From contig JAJUJM010000005.1 of the NCBI GenBank assembly GCA_029265315.1, forward strand, positions 62,001 through 126,000: a DNA stretch of 64,000 bases, given 5' to 3'. The stretch's first letter is position 1. Every line of letters starts with the position of its first letter. Made by a program: the position numbers and the translations under genes. Below are positions 54,593-64,000 of the stretch, in pieces. The DNA is from Actinomycetota bacterium (GTDB taxonomy: Bacteria; Actinomycetota; Coriobacteriia; Anaerosomatales; PHET01). The notes beneath the pieces were generated by a model, which worked only from the letters and a program-made list of their open reading frames with translations, was not told the origin of the DNA and did no database searches.

Positions 54593-56217
54593 GACGCGGC
54601 GCGTACTCCGGCCCGCGCGCAGCGGGCAAGCCGCTCGTCAAGACCTACCGAACGACCCGTGGCAGGAACGGTCGCGTCTTCTCGACGACAGCGACCATCA
54701 CCAAACGACGACGTCGGCGCGCGGTGCTCGCGCTCGTCCTCCTTGCCACCGCAGCCGGCGCAGCGCTCTGCGCGTGGGCATGGTCGCGTCCGGTCGAACT
54801 CGAAGTCACCGCGGTCCCACCGGATGCGATGGTGCATGTGGCCGGTTCAGAACCGGCCACCGGCACGGTCCGCCTGCCCGCCGTCAAGCCGGGGAACTAC
54901 CGGGTGAGCGTGGCCCGGACTGGCTTCGCGACACGCACCGTCACCATCACCGCGCGCCACTTCCGTGGCGCCGAACGGCGCGTCGTGCTCGAAGCGCTTC
55001 CCCAGCCTGTCACCGTGAAGGCACGTCCTGCCAGCGCTCGAGTGTCGCTCCTGCGTGACGGGTCAGCGATCGCCACCGGGACCGGCTCATGCGCAGCGAC
55101 GCTGCCGGCAGGGCCACTCACCATCAGGATCACAGCCGCAGGCCGCAACACCTACTCGCGTGACCTGTTCCTGGAACGCCCGCTGACCGTGGACGTGAGC
55201 CTGGACCCGGAGGGTCAGCTCGTGCACGGCCTGGGAACCATCGCATGCGCGGGCGCGCCCAAGGGGGTCGCGCTGTCGCCTAACGGACGCGAGGTCTGGG
55301 CGACGATCCTCAACGGCCCGCCATCGATCGAGATCTTCGACCCACGAACGAGACGCCGCGTCGGCGGTATCGACCTGGGCAGGCATGGCGCGGTCGAGAT
55401 CGTGTTCTCACGCGACGGGACGCGCGCCTACGCGAGCCAGATGGAGACCGCCAAGGTCTTCGAGATCGACGTGGCGACGCGCCGCGTCCTGCGTGCGCTC
55501 GACACCGAGAGCGCGTGGACGAAGGTGGTCGCGCTCTCGCCGGACGGCGCCACGCTCTACGCCGCGAACTGGTCGGGCGACGACGTCTCCGAGATCGACC
55601 TCGCATCCGGGCAGCTCACCCGACGCATCCGCGTCGCGGACACGCCCCGCGGTCTCTGGCCCTCAGCCGACGGCACCACGCTGTGGGTGGCCTCGTTCGG
55701 GACCGGCGACCTCGAACGCATCGACCTGGCCACCGGGCGCGTGAAGCGCGTCTTCAGCAGCGGCGGCGCGCTGCGCCACCTCGTCGCTGACGAGACGCGC
55801 GGCGTGCTGTTCGCAAGCGACATGGCCAAAGACTGCGTCTGGGTCACTGACATGAAGACGAACAGGACCAGACGGTTCGCCACCGTCGGCCATAAGCCGA
55901 ACACCATCGACCTCTCGCCTGACGGGCGCGTGCTGTTCGTCAGCAACCGGGGAGCGAACAACCCGGTGTCGTACTACCTGCCGGGGCCTGAGTGGGGGTC
56001 GGTCATGCTGCTGGACGCCAGGACCGCAGCACCCCTCGACGGCATCGTGGGAGGCAACCAGTGCACGGCGCTCGATGTCTCCGACGACGGCTCGCTGCTC
56101 GTGTTCAGCGACTTCCTCGACGACCGGCTTCGGGTATATGGGGTTCCGACGTTCAGTGTCCTGTCGAAGGGCGGAGGCGGACGCTGTCCGACGCTTCCCC
56201 GCGACGTCAGGAAATAG
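54589..56217 (+). CDS. membrane-anchored PEGA / YVTN beta-propeller protein
   Basis: A 542-residue protein. A basic cytoplasmic N-terminus (RRRRR at 40-44) leads into one membrane helix (about 45-65). Two PEGA-like modules follow (LEVTAVPPDAMVHVAG...VKPGNYRVSVARTGF; then ...ARPASARVSLLRDGS). Residues ~215-535 form a propeller of YVTN/NHL-type repeats, each with the pattern ALSPDGATLYAANWSGDDVSEIDL or similar. It probably binds a ligand or partner outside the membrane. It is coupled to the TIGR00725 gene and lies 9 bases before the ABC ATPase, so it may be the extracellular component of that exporter or its regulator. Confidence 0.8.
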   Translation: MRRGAYSGPRAAGKPLVKTYRTTRGRNGRVFSTTATITKRRRRRAVLALVLLATAAGAALCAWAWSRPVELEVTAVPPDAMVHVAGSEPATGTVRLPAVKPGNYRVSVARTGFATRTVTITARHFRGAERRVVLEALPQPVTVKARPASARVSLLRDGSAIATGTGSCAATLPAGPLTIRITAAGRNTYSRDLFLERPLTVDVSLDPEGQLVHGLGTIACAGAPKGVALSPNGREVWATILNGPPSIEIFDPRTRRRVGGIDLGRHGAVEIVFSRDGTRAYASQMETAKVFEIDVATRRVLRALDTESAWTKVVALSPDGATLYAANWSGDDVSEIDLASGQLTRRIRVADTPRGLWPSADGTTLWVASFGTGDLERIDLATGRVKRVFSSGGALRHLVADETRGVLFASDMAKDCVWVTDMKTNRTRRFATVGHKPNTIDLSPDGRVLFVSNRGANNPVSYYLPGPEWGSVMLLDARTAAPLDGIVGGNQCTALDVSDDGSLLVFSDFLDDRLRVYGVPTFSVLSKGGGGRCPTLPRDVRK

Positions 56218-56226
56218 GGAGTGCTG

Positions 56227-56952
56227 ATGCCCAGCGACGACCTCGTCGTGCTGCGCGACGTGCGCAAGGTCTACAGGATGGGCGATGTCGAGGTGCAGGC
56301 CCTGCACGTCCGCGAGCTCACGATCAGACGCGGCGAATTCGTCGCCGTCCTCGGCCCCTCGGGGTCCGGCAAGACCACGCTTCTGAACCTCGTCGGCGGC
56401 ATCGACGCGCCCACGAGCGGCCAGATCCTGTTCGATGGCGAGGACATCTCTGGGTTCTCCGACCGACAGCTCACGCTGTTCCGGCGCGAGAACGTGGGCT
56501 TCGTCTTCCAGTTCTTCAACCTCATTCCGACACTCACAGCCGAAGAGAACGTGCGCTTCGCCGTGGACCTCGCGTCCCGAGACGGGGTGCCACCCGACCG
56601 CGACCCGAAAGCGCTGCTCGCCAAGGTCGGGCTCGCTGACCGCGTGAGCCACTTCCCCAAGCAGCTGTCCGGTGGCGAGCAGCAGCGTGTCGCCGTGGCC
56701 CGGGCGCTCGCCAAGAACCCGAAGCTCATCTTGGGCGACGAACCCACAGGCAACCTCGACTTCCGCACGGGCAAGCTGGTGCTCTCCGCGCTGCGCGACG
56801 TCAACCGTGACGAGGGTGCCGCGGTCGTTCTGGTCACGCACAACATGCCGCTCGCCGCCATCGCCGACCGCGTGCTGCACATCCGAGACGGAGAGATCGC
56901 GTCGGTCGAGATCAACGAGCGCCCCGTCGCCCCGGAGGACGTGACCTGGTGA
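56227..56952 (+). CDS. ABC transporter ATPase, MacB/LolD type
   Basis: A 241-residue nucleotide-binding subunit with Walker A GPSGSGKTT, Q loop FVFQFFNLIPTLTAEENV, signature QLSGGEQQRVAVARAL, Walker B LILGDEPTGNLD and switch His in VTHNM. The sequence type is that of MacB/LolD/FtsE-like systems. ATG 56227 (GGGAG upstream) is preferred over GTG 56221. It overlaps the permease start by GTGA. Confidence 0.93.
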   Translation: MPSDDLVVLRDVRKVYRMGDVEVQALHVRELTIRRGEFVAVLGPSGSGKTTLLNLVGGIDAPTSGQILFDGEDISGFSDRQLTLFRRENVGFVFQFFNLIPTLTAEENVRFAVDLASRDGVPPDRDPKALLAKVGLADRVSHFPKQLSGGEQQRVAVARALAKNPKLILGDEPTGNLDFRTGKLVLSALRDVNRDEGAAVVLVTHNMPLAAIADRVLHIRDGEIASVEINERPVAPEDVTW

Positions 56953-59336
56953 GGCGGCGGATCGTGAGCACGCTCACGCTCAAGGCCTGGCGCGACGTCC
57001 TCGCGCACAAGGGGCAGTTCATCTCGCTCATCGTGCTCGTGTCGCTCGGCATCACGAGCTACGTCACCTTCCAGAACGGCTACCACGACCTGGCGGCATC
57101 GCTCGAGCAGGCGTATTCCACGTTGCGCTTCGCCGACCTCACGGTACGCGTCGAGCGCATGCCGCTGTCAGCCGCGCGCGACATCGCACGCATCGATGGT
57201 GTGGCGGCCGCGCGCGTGCGCACGGTGCGCGATGTTGGACTCGAGCTTGAGAACGGCGACCAGGCCACCGCCCGCATCGTGAGCACGCCCGGGCCATCAG
57301 CAGACGTCAACGCGGTCCACGTCGAACAGGGACGCTTCCCCGCGCACGATGCCCGCGATGAGGTCCTGCTCAGCCCGCAGTTCGCCACCGACACGAAGAC
57401 ACGGGTCGGCGACCGGCTCGTGCTGCGGATCGGAGGCGAGCGGGTGGCGGTGCGCGTCGTCGGCATCGGCACCGACCCCGAGTACCTGTACGCGCTGCAG
57501 AGCGAGGGCGACCTGCCGTCCCCCGGCTCGTTCGCCGTCGTGTTCGTGACCGAGCGGACCGTCGAACATCTGCTGGACACCAGCGGCTCCGGAAACGATG
57601 TCGCGGTGCGTGTGAAGGCGGGATTCGACCCCGCGCGTGTCGCCGACGAGGTCGAGCGCCGCGTCCGGCCCTACAACCCCATCTCGACGGCGATGCGCGA
57701 CGACATGCCCGGCCACGTGGGCCTGCAGTCCGAGCTCGACCAGAACCGCCTGATGGCGCGCTCGATGCCCGCGCTCGTTCTCATCATCAGCTCGATGTCG
57801 TTGTTCATCGCACTCTCACGCCTCGTGCAGGCGCAACGCGGTGAGATCGGGCTGGCGAAAGCGCTGGGCTACGGTGACGGCCAGATCCTCGCCCACTACC
57901 TCACCATCGCGGCGATCGTAGCCATCGGAGGTTCAGCGCTCGGCGTCGGGCTTGGGCTCTGGGGGGCCCAAGGTATAGCAGCGAGCTACGTGTCGCTGCT
58001 CGGACTCCCGTTCCTCACGAGCGGCTTCTACCCTCACGTGGTCGCGATCGCAGTGGGTCTCGCCTTCGTCTCGTGCCTCGCCGCCGCGGCGGTCCCAGCA
58101 TGGAGCTCCGCACGCCTCGCGCCCGCCGTCGCGATGCACGCCGACCCCAACCGTTCGCTCGCCGGCGGCCGCATCCCCATCGCCGAGCGCCTGCTCTCGC
58201 CCGTCCTCCCTCGCTCCTTCACGGTGCGCGTGCCCGTGCGTAACGTCTTCCGCGCACGACGCCGCAGCCTGTACACGGTGCTCGGCATCGCGTTCGCGAT
58301 GGTCCTGTCGGTGACGACCGTGGCGATGTTCGACTCCATCGACCACCTCATGGACAAAGCGTTCACCGAGGTGGAGCGATGGGACGTCATGGCGGCATTC
58401 AGCGTGCCGTTCGGCGAAGCGCGTGTCGCGGAGGTGCGGCGCATCGCAGGCGTCGAACGCGTGCAGAAGGCGTTCATCATGCCGGTCACGCTCTCGGCTC
58501 GCGGGACCGACAAGGACGTGGTGCTCACAGCGATGGCGCCCGACGCTGACTTCCACGGCTTCACACCGGCCGGAGGCGCCGCGCCCTTTGACGCCCTCGC
58601 CGCAGGCGACCTCGTGCTCTCGGCCTCGACCGCGCGTCAACTCGGTCTTGTGCCCGGAGCGAGCGTGGCCGTGGATTCGCCGCTGGTCGATGACCCGGTA
58701 CTCATGCGCGTGGGCGCCCTGTCCGACGAGATGCTGGGTCAGCCGGCGTTCGTCTCTCTCGACGCCGCGGCCAAGCTCATCGGATCACAGGTCACCGAGT
58801 ACAACGCGCTCTACCTCGACGCCGACCCCCGCCGCGCAGAGCGCATCCAGGACGAGCTCTACGACATGCCCGGCGCCGCGAGCGTGCAGGTGAAGGCGGG
58901 CCTCGTCGAACGGCTCACCAGCATGCTCGAGCTCATGGACTTCTTCGGGACCGTCCTGCTCGCCTTCGGCTCGGCACTCGCCTTCGTCGTGGTGTTCACC
59001 ACCTTCACGGCCAACGTGACCGAGCGGACCCGCGAGATCGCCACCATGCGTACGATCGGTGAGGACAACGCGCACCTGACCATCATGATCACGCTCGAGA
59101 ACCTACTCCTCGCGCTCGCGGCTCTACCGCTCGGCATCTGGCTCGGCGTCAAAGCCACCGATGCCCTGTTCGCGTCTTTCACGACCGAGTCCTACACCTT
59201 GAAGGCGTACATCAGTCCCGGAAGCATCCTGCGGATATGCCTGCTGATGCTGCTCGTCTTGCTGCTGTCCGAGATTCCGCCCGTGCGCCGCATCTTCCGG
59301 CTGGACCTGGCCGAGGCCACGAAGGTGATGGAATGA
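56949..59336 (+). CDS. FtsX-type ABC permease, two-half architecture
   Basis: A 795-residue permease. An N-terminal helix (about 22-42) and a large outer domain (about 45-270; MacB-like periplasmic fold) are followed by three helices (about 275-375) and a linker; the pattern then repeats with a helix at about 440-460, a second outer domain to about 650 and three more helices (about 660-785). FtsX motifs occur in each half (QRGEIGLAKALGYGDGQIL; TERTREIATMRTIGEDNAHL). It probably works as a mechanotransmitter rather than a conventional pore, coupled to the ATPase upstream and perhaps to the beta-propeller protein. Its GTG overlaps the ATPase stop. Confidence 0.9.
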   Translation: MRRRIVSTLTLKAWRDVLAHKGQFISLIVLVSLGITSYVTFQNGYHDLAASLEQAYSTLRFADLTVRVERMPLSAARDIARIDGVAAARVRTVRDVGLELENGDQATARIVSTPGPSADVNAVHVEQGRFPAHDARDEVLLSPQFATDTKTRVGDRLVLRIGGERVAVRVVGIGTDPEYLYALQSEGDLPSPGSFAVVFVTERTVEHLLDTSGSGNDVAVRVKAGFDPARVADEVERRVRPYNPISTAMRDDMPGHVGLQSELDQNRLMARSMPALVLIISSMSLFIALSRLVQAQRGEIGLAKALGYGDGQILAHYLTIAAIVAIGGSALGVGLGLWGAQGIAASYVSLLGLPFLTSGFYPHVVAIAVGLAFVSCLAAAAVPAWSSARLAPAVAMHADPNRSLAGGRIPIAERLLSPVLPRSFTVRVPVRNVFRARRRSLYTVLGIAFAMVLSVTTVAMFDSIDHLMDKAFTEVERWDVMAAFSVPFGEARVAEVRRIAGVERVQKAFIMPVTLSARGTDKDVVLTAMAPDADFHGFTPAGGAAPFDALAAGDLVLSASTARQLGLVPGASVAVDSPLVDDPVLMRVGALSDEMLGQPAFVSLDAAAKLIGSQVTEYNALYLDADPRRAERIQDELYDMPGAASVQVKAGLVERLTSMLELMDFFGTVLLAFGSALAFVVVFTTFTANVTERTREIATMRTIGEDNAHLTIMITLENLLLALAALPLGIWLGVKATDALFASFTTESYTLKAYISPGSILRICLLMLLVLLLSEIPPVRRIFRLDLAEATKVME

Positions 59337-59385
59337 GCGCGTGGGCCGCGTCACTGTGAGAGACTTTCTGCTGCACTGAGAAACC

Positions 59386-59400
59386 GAGTGTGGCACACTC
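59386..59400 (+). promoter_or_regulatory. perfect palindrome upstream of the four-Cys protein
   Basis: GAGTGTG-G-CACACTC, seven-base arms with one central base, 45 bases before ATG 59446 and just after the ABC operon. An operator is possible; no matching copy was found elsewhere by eye. Confidence 0.3.
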
Positions 59401-59445
59401 CTGCCCGTTGCACTCGTACGGATCGCCAAGGAGGCTGCGTCGCCC

Positions 59446-59682
59446 ATGAGCCGGTGTCATCTGGCCGAGGACTGTGTCTTCTTCAACGTCGAAGTCGGCT
59501 ACTCGCCTGAACTTCAGACCGCCATGCGTAAGGAATACTGTCTTGGTCGATTCGAGGACTGCGCTCGACTTCTCGCGCTCGAGTTCATGCGGCGCGAAGA
59601 GCTGCCCGCGGACATGATCCCGACCGATCACGAGCAACTGGAACGGCTGAGTCGCAGCCGCACCGGTGGAGGGGCCGATTAG
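59446..59682 (+). CDS. small four-cysteine protein
   Basis: A 78-residue cytoplasmic protein with four Cys in two pairs (CHLAEDC and CLGRFEDC) flanking MRKEY. The pattern C-x5-C ... Y-C-x6-C ... CARL recalls short proteins often attached to signalling genes in other bacteria, possibly binding a metal or cluster; the family name is not certain. ATG 59446 follows AAGGAGG. The stop overlaps the G6PD fusion stop by four bases. Confidence 0.6.
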   Translation: MSRCHLAEDCVFFNVEVGYSPELQTAMRKEYCLGRFEDCARLLALEFMRREELPADMIPTDHEQLERLSRSRTGGGAD

Positions 59683-62093
59683 CGCCGTGGTCCGCCGCCC
59701 GGTCCGAGGCCGTGGCCACCGAATGCGTCGCGAAGCGCGGTGAGCACCTGGCCCGTGTAGTCCGGCGCTTGTGCGGAACGCTTGCGGAACTCCAGGGACT
59801 CGCGGATGACAGGCGTGTCGACGCCCAGCTCCTCGCCCGTGAGCACCGTCCACTCCCCCTCGCCACTGTGTCCCACGACGCCGCTCACGCCCTCGAGGTC
59901 GTCGCCGTGCTCCGCGTAGGCGCTCTGCAGCCACCCTACGAGCCGTGACTCGATGACACTCCGGTGCTGGTACAGGTCGGCCACCTGCTCCAAGTCGAGC
60001 TCGAACGGTGACGCCTTGAGCACGGCGAACCCTTCGGCGATCGCCTGCATCATGCCGTATTCGATCCCGTTGTGGACCATCTTGACGAAGTGCCCGGCGC
60101 CGTGGCCCGGGAAGTGCCGGTACCCGCCCGGCGCCGCCACATCGGCCAGCATCGGCTCAAGTGCGTCGAAGACCTCACGGTCGCCGCCCACCATGAGCGT
60201 CGCGCCGCGCCGTGCCCCGGCAGGTCCGCCACTCGTCCCGCAGTCGACGAACCTGATGCCGAACTCCGCGAGTCGCTCAGCCCTGCGCGGCGCGTCCTTG
60301 TAGTGCGAGTTGCCGCCGTCGATCACGATGTCGCCGGGCGTCAGCAGCGCAGCGAGGCCGCCGAGCGCGCCCCGTGCGTCGCCGTCCTCGGCGCCCGCCC
60401 CGCCCCCGTCTCCGAACAGCAGCTCGTCGACCGGCGCGCCGGCCGGCACCATGAGCCAGATCACCCGTGGGGGCTGCAACGCGGCCACCATGTCGGCCAG
60501 CGATTCCGCGGGAAGCAGTCCCTCGGGGGCCATCGACCGCGCCACCTCGTGCGTGCGGTTCCAGCCGACGACGTGCCAGCCGTGCTCGAGGAGGTTTCTC
60601 GCCAGACCCGCTCCCATCTTGCCCAGTCCCGCGACACCGACACGCCCACGCAACGTCTTTCGGGCCAGGAACGCGTCGGCCTGCTTCACGATGTCGTCTG
60701 AGTCCGGCACATAGGTGTGCAGCGGCACCTGACCCGACCCCCACGCCTCGACGATGGGATCGATGAAACGCCACCCAGCGTCGACCTCGCGCGTTGAGAC
60801 GAAGAGTGTCTGGTCGCCCCGGAACGCATCGTAGAGAAGCTTGCCGTACTCCTCGACGTACTGGGCCTTCTCAGACTTCTCGTAGAGGAAGAAGGAGAAG
60901 CGACGCTCCTCGACCTCGATGTCGAAACCCGGCCTCTTCGCGTAGAAGACGATCTCGATGCGGTCGGAAGGCTCCAGCGTGAAGACGACCTTGTTCGTGA
61001 GGTGGGCATGCTGCTCGCACAGGCACTCAGAAGGATGGCGGAACGTCACGACGATGCGCTTACACGCCGGGCCAATACGCTTGCCGGACTCCATCGTCAC
61101 CGGCACGCCCGCCCAGCGCGGACCCGTGAGTCGCGTGCGGATCTTGAAGTACGTCTCGGTCCGGCTGTCGGGCGCCACACCGTCGATGTCCCGGTAGCCC
61201 TCGTACTGCGCACGGAACGTGTGGTCCGCCACCTCGCCGGCGCTCATCATCGGCAGCGAGTCGATGAGGTCTGCCCGGGCTTCGCGGATGTCACGTGGGC
61301 TGGAGGAGGCCGGCTGGTCCATCGTGACGAGAGCGAGCATCTGGAGCAGATGGTTCTGGCCCACATCGCGAAGCGCACCGACCGCGTCGTAGAAGGCGCC
61401 GCGCTTCTCGACACCTATGGATTCGAGAAGCGTGATGTCGATGCGCTCGATGGCGCTGCGGTTCCACTCCGTCTCGAACAGGTTGTTCGTGAAGCGGAAG
61501 TTCATGATGCCCTGGAGCATCTCCTTGGCGAGATAGTGGTCGATGCGGTAGACCTGCTCCTCGCGGAACAGACTGCCCAGCAGGGTGTCCAGCTCTCTTG
61601 CCGTGGCCTGGTCGTCGCCGAACGGCTTCTCGACGAGCACGCGAGTCCATCCATCGGCATCGCTGCAGGCGTCCGTCAGCCCGCTCGCCGCCAACCGCCG
61701 GAAGATGTTCTCGTAGTTGTCGGGCGGTACAGCCAGGTAGAAGAGCTTGTTCGCGCACAGGCCCCAGTCGGATTCGATCTGAGATAGGTATGCCTTGGTG
61801 GACGCATAGGCCTCGTCGTCGTCGAACGTGCCCTTCTGGTACCGGAAGAAGTCCACGAACCGGTCCACGTCCTCCGGCGCCGCGTGTGGCACCCGTTCAG
61901 CGAGGATGGTGCGGACATGTCCCTGCAGGTCGGCGTGCACCCAATCGCGACGCCCGAAGCCCACGACGCACAGGCGCGACGGCAGGAGCCCTTTGCCGTA
62001 CAGATAGAAAAGCGAAGGCACCACCTTGCGGGCCATGAGGTCACCGGTGGCGCCGAACACCACGAGAATGGTCGCAGCGAGGTCCTCGCGCAT
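59679..62093 (-). CDS. fusion of glucose-6-phosphate dehydrogenase and 6-phosphogluconate dehydrogenase
   Basis: An 804-residue single chain. Residues 1-~475 are Zwf: nucleotide motif GATGDL (14-19), EKPFG (155-159), catalytic RIDHYLAK (183-190) and a C-terminal domain with KIRTRLTGPRWAGVPV. Residues ~482-804 are a short decarboxylating 6PGDH of the GndA/TIGR00872 type: VAGLGKMGAGLARN, IDGGNSHYKDAPRRAE, CGTSGGPAGARRG and the catalytic VKMVHNGIEYGMM. The domains are joined by only a few residues. It would catalyse the first and third steps of the oxidative pentose phosphate pathway; the lactonase step is not in the fusion. ATG 62093 is strongly supported by GGAGGGGAG. No internal start separates the halves. 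Confidence 0.88.
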   Translation of the reverse strand: MREDLAATILVVFGATGDLMARKVVPSLFYLYGKGLLPSRLCVVGFGRRDWVHADLQGHVRTILAERVPHAAPEDVDRFVDFFRYQKGTFDDDEAYASTKAYLSQIESDWGLCANKLFYLAVPPDNYENIFRRLAASGLTDACSDADGWTRVLVEKPFGDDQATARELDTLLGSLFREEQVYRIDHYLAKEMLQGIMNFRFTNNLFETEWNRSAIERIDITLLESIGVEKRGAFYDAVGALRDVGQNHLLQMLALVTMDQPASSSPRDIREARADLIDSLPMMSAGEVADHTFRAQYEGYRDIDGVAPDSRTETYFKIRTRLTGPRWAGVPVTMESGKRIGPACKRIVVTFRHPSECLCEQHAHLTNKVVFTLEPSDRIEIVFYAKRPGFDIEVEERRFSFFLYEKSEKAQYVEEYGKLLYDAFRGDQTLFVSTREVDAGWRFIDPIVEAWGSGQVPLHTYVPDSDDIVKQADAFLARKTLRGRVGVAGLGKMGAGLARNLLEHGWHVVGWNRTHEVARSMAPEGLLPAESLADMVAALQPPRVIWLMVPAGAPVDELLFGDGGGAGAEDGDARGALGGLAALLTPGDIVIDGGNSHYKDAPRRAERLAEFGIRFVDCGTSGGPAGARRGATLMVGGDREVFDALEPMLADVAAPGGYRHFPGHGAGHFVKMVHNGIEYGMMQAIAEGFAVLKASPFELDLEQVADLYQHRSVIESRLVGWLQSAYAEHGDDLEGVSGVVGHSGEGEWTVLTGEELGVDTPVIRESLEFRKRSAQAPDYTGQVLTALRDAFGGHGLGPGGGPRR

Positions 62094-62199
62094 GTGTGAC
62101 TCCCCTCCGTGTCGCGCTCGATCGCCGTCGTCCGGCGCAGTCCTGATGTTGCATGGGGTGTGTACCCCTAGCGGACGTCCCGTCGAGCAGCCGGCGTGC

Positions 62200-62205
62200 G
62201 ACAAT
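62200..62205 (+). promoter_or_regulatory. -10-like box for a leaderless GTG
   Basis: GACAAT ends six bases before GTG 62212 in the short divergent region between the G6PD fusion and the amidohydrolase. No ribosome site is seen, so the message is probably leaderless. The first base deviates from TANNNT. Confidence 0.35.
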
Positions 62206-62211
62206 ACATCC

Positions 62212-63009
62212 GTGAGCCTCGTCATCGACATCCACACGCACGCATTCGCGGACGACATCGCCCCTCGGGCGGTCCCTGCGCTCCTTGAAAGCGCCGGGGG
62301 CGACCTCGCGGCCCACTACGACGGCACGGTCAGCGGCCTCGTGGAGGCGATGGACCGCTGTGGGGTGGACGTGTCGGTGATACAGCCGGTGGCGACCAAG
62401 CCGAGTCAGGTGGCATCCATCAACGACTGGGCGGCGGCGCAGGCTTCGGCGCGCATCGTCCCGTTCGGCGCGATGCACCCCGACGTCGAGGATCCCGTCC
62501 GCGAGATCCACCGGATGCGTTCCCTCGGCATCCGAGGTTTCAAGCTCCACCCCGAGCACCAGACGTTCACGCCTCACGAACCGCGGCTGCACGCCATCTA
62601 CGAGGCCGCATCCGAGGCCGGCATGGTCGTGCTCTTCCATGCCGGAGCCGATGTCATCCACCCCACCGTGCATGGCACGCCCGCCTCCTTCGCCGCGCTC
62701 ATCGACGCGTTCCCGCAGCTCACCGTCGTGTTGGCACACCTCGGCGGATTCCGCGAGTGGGAGGCCGTCGCCGAGCACCTGGCGGGCCGCGACGTCTGGC
62801 TCGACACCGCCTACACGCTCGGACACCTCCCCGACGACGAGTTCGTCGCGCTGGTCAGAGCCCACGGCGTCGAGCGCGTGCTGTTCGGCAGCGACGGCCC
62901 ATGGACGGATGCGGCGGCCGAGATCGGACACCTTCGCTCGCTACCACTGTCCGAACCTGAGCTCGACGGCATCCTCGGCGAGAATGCGAAGAGGCTGCTG
63001 GGTCTCTAG
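62212..63009 (+). CDS. TIM-barrel metal-dependent hydrolase (amidohydrolase_2 family)
   Basis: A 265-residue hydrolase of the COG2159/PF04909 type. Metal ligands are visible in order: HxH in DIHTHAF, a Lys/His region in GFKLHPEHQ, His in LFHAGAD, His in LAHLGGF and the Asp in LFGSDGPW. Proteins of this family act as hydrolases or non-oxidative decarboxylases; the substrate cannot be read. The start is GTG 62212, directly before SLVIDIHTH. It is divergent from the G6PD fusion. Confidence 0.85.
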   Translation: MSLVIDIHTHAFADDIAPRAVPALLESAGGDLAAHYDGTVSGLVEAMDRCGVDVSVIQPVATKPSQVASINDWAAAQASARIVPFGAMHPDVEDPVREIHRMRSLGIRGFKLHPEHQTFTPHEPRLHAIYEAASEAGMVVLFHAGADVIHPTVHGTPASFAALIDAFPQLTVVLAHLGGFREWEAVAEHLAGRDVWLDTAYTLGHLPDDEFVALVRAHGVERVLFGSDGPWTDAAAEIGHLRSLPLSEPELDGILGENAKRLLGL

Positions 63010-63157
63010 AGGCACGACCAGACACACGGTCGCCGAAATCCTCGACCGTTCAGCCCGCACGTGAGCGGACTTGCAGTCCGTCCCCCGTGAGGTGGTACGT
63101 TCCCTGCTGGACGAGGGCGCTCAGTCAGGTCACGTGCGAATCGAGGGCGGGCCCGCA

Positions 63158-64000
<843 letters not shown>

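Noticed and set aside
59388-59412. TGTGGCAC...TTGC resembling a sigma-54 promoter
   Set aside because: The spacing between the GG and GC elements is about six bases too long for a -24/-12 promoter; the site is better described as a simple palindrome.

Overview
The window is GC-rich, gene-dense DNA that reads as a high-GC Gram-positive (Actinomycetota) chromosome. An anaerobic or facultative lineage of the Coriobacteriia type is my best guess, and it is inference only. Supporting signs are leaderless starts with a -10 box six bases upstream, many GTG starts, TTGACA / CAGGAT-type tRNA promoters, Ku/LigD, TupABC tungstate uptake, an acetate-type symporter, and secreted proteins with actinobacterial Ig-like domains. 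There is no rRNA, CRISPR array, phage or insertion sequence.

Layout. 1-7 kb: secreted and membrane proteins, a Na+/Ca2+ exchanger, an OmpR-type two-component system, a secreted Met/Gly-rich protein and a NapH-like ferredoxin membrane protein; the last two share an 11-bp-phased TTCAC repeat array upstream. 7.2-11 kb: a tungstate module with a wHTH/PBP-like regulator facing tupABC; regulator and tupA share an operator-like palindrome. 11-16 kb: a secreted metallopeptidase-like gene broken by two in-frame stops, tRNA-Ser(GGA), LemA/TPM, and an alpha-toroid/AlkZ-like fusion lacking the catalytic glutamines. 16-21 kb: LytS-type kinase, universal stress protein and a DUF485/symporter pair. 21-30 kb: a Cache chemoreceptor, a DUF2177-Ku-LigD NHEJ operon, DUF2207 and TadA. 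30.6 kb: tRNA-Ser(TGA).

30.8-40.7 kb is a complete chemotaxis operon (cheA-cheW-mcp-cheR-cheD-cheY/cheX-cheB), with a NarL-type regulator, a kinase with a degenerate ATPase domain, and a lone receiver upstream. A tripartite CCCTA/CATCA/CCCTA motif precedes both cheA and the lone receiver. No flagellar or pilus genes are present, so the output of the pathway is not visible.

40.8-49.7 kb is the least understood part: two translationally coupled giant genes (1538 and 1429 aa). The first carries a twin-arginine signal; the second has no signal peptide. Function is unknown. This is the best candidate for an undescribed exported system. Next come tRNA-Ser(GCT) and tRNA-Arg(ACG) with good promoters and a terminator, then a large subtilase with four PPC-like modules.

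54-64 kb: an operon of a TIGR00725-like protein, an anchored PEGA/beta-propeller protein and a MacB/FtsX-type ABC exporter; a small four-cysteine protein; an unusual single-chain G6P dehydrogenase / 6-phosphogluconate dehydrogenase fusion; a TIM-barrel amidohydrolase; a PAS-only protein; and the 3' end of serS.
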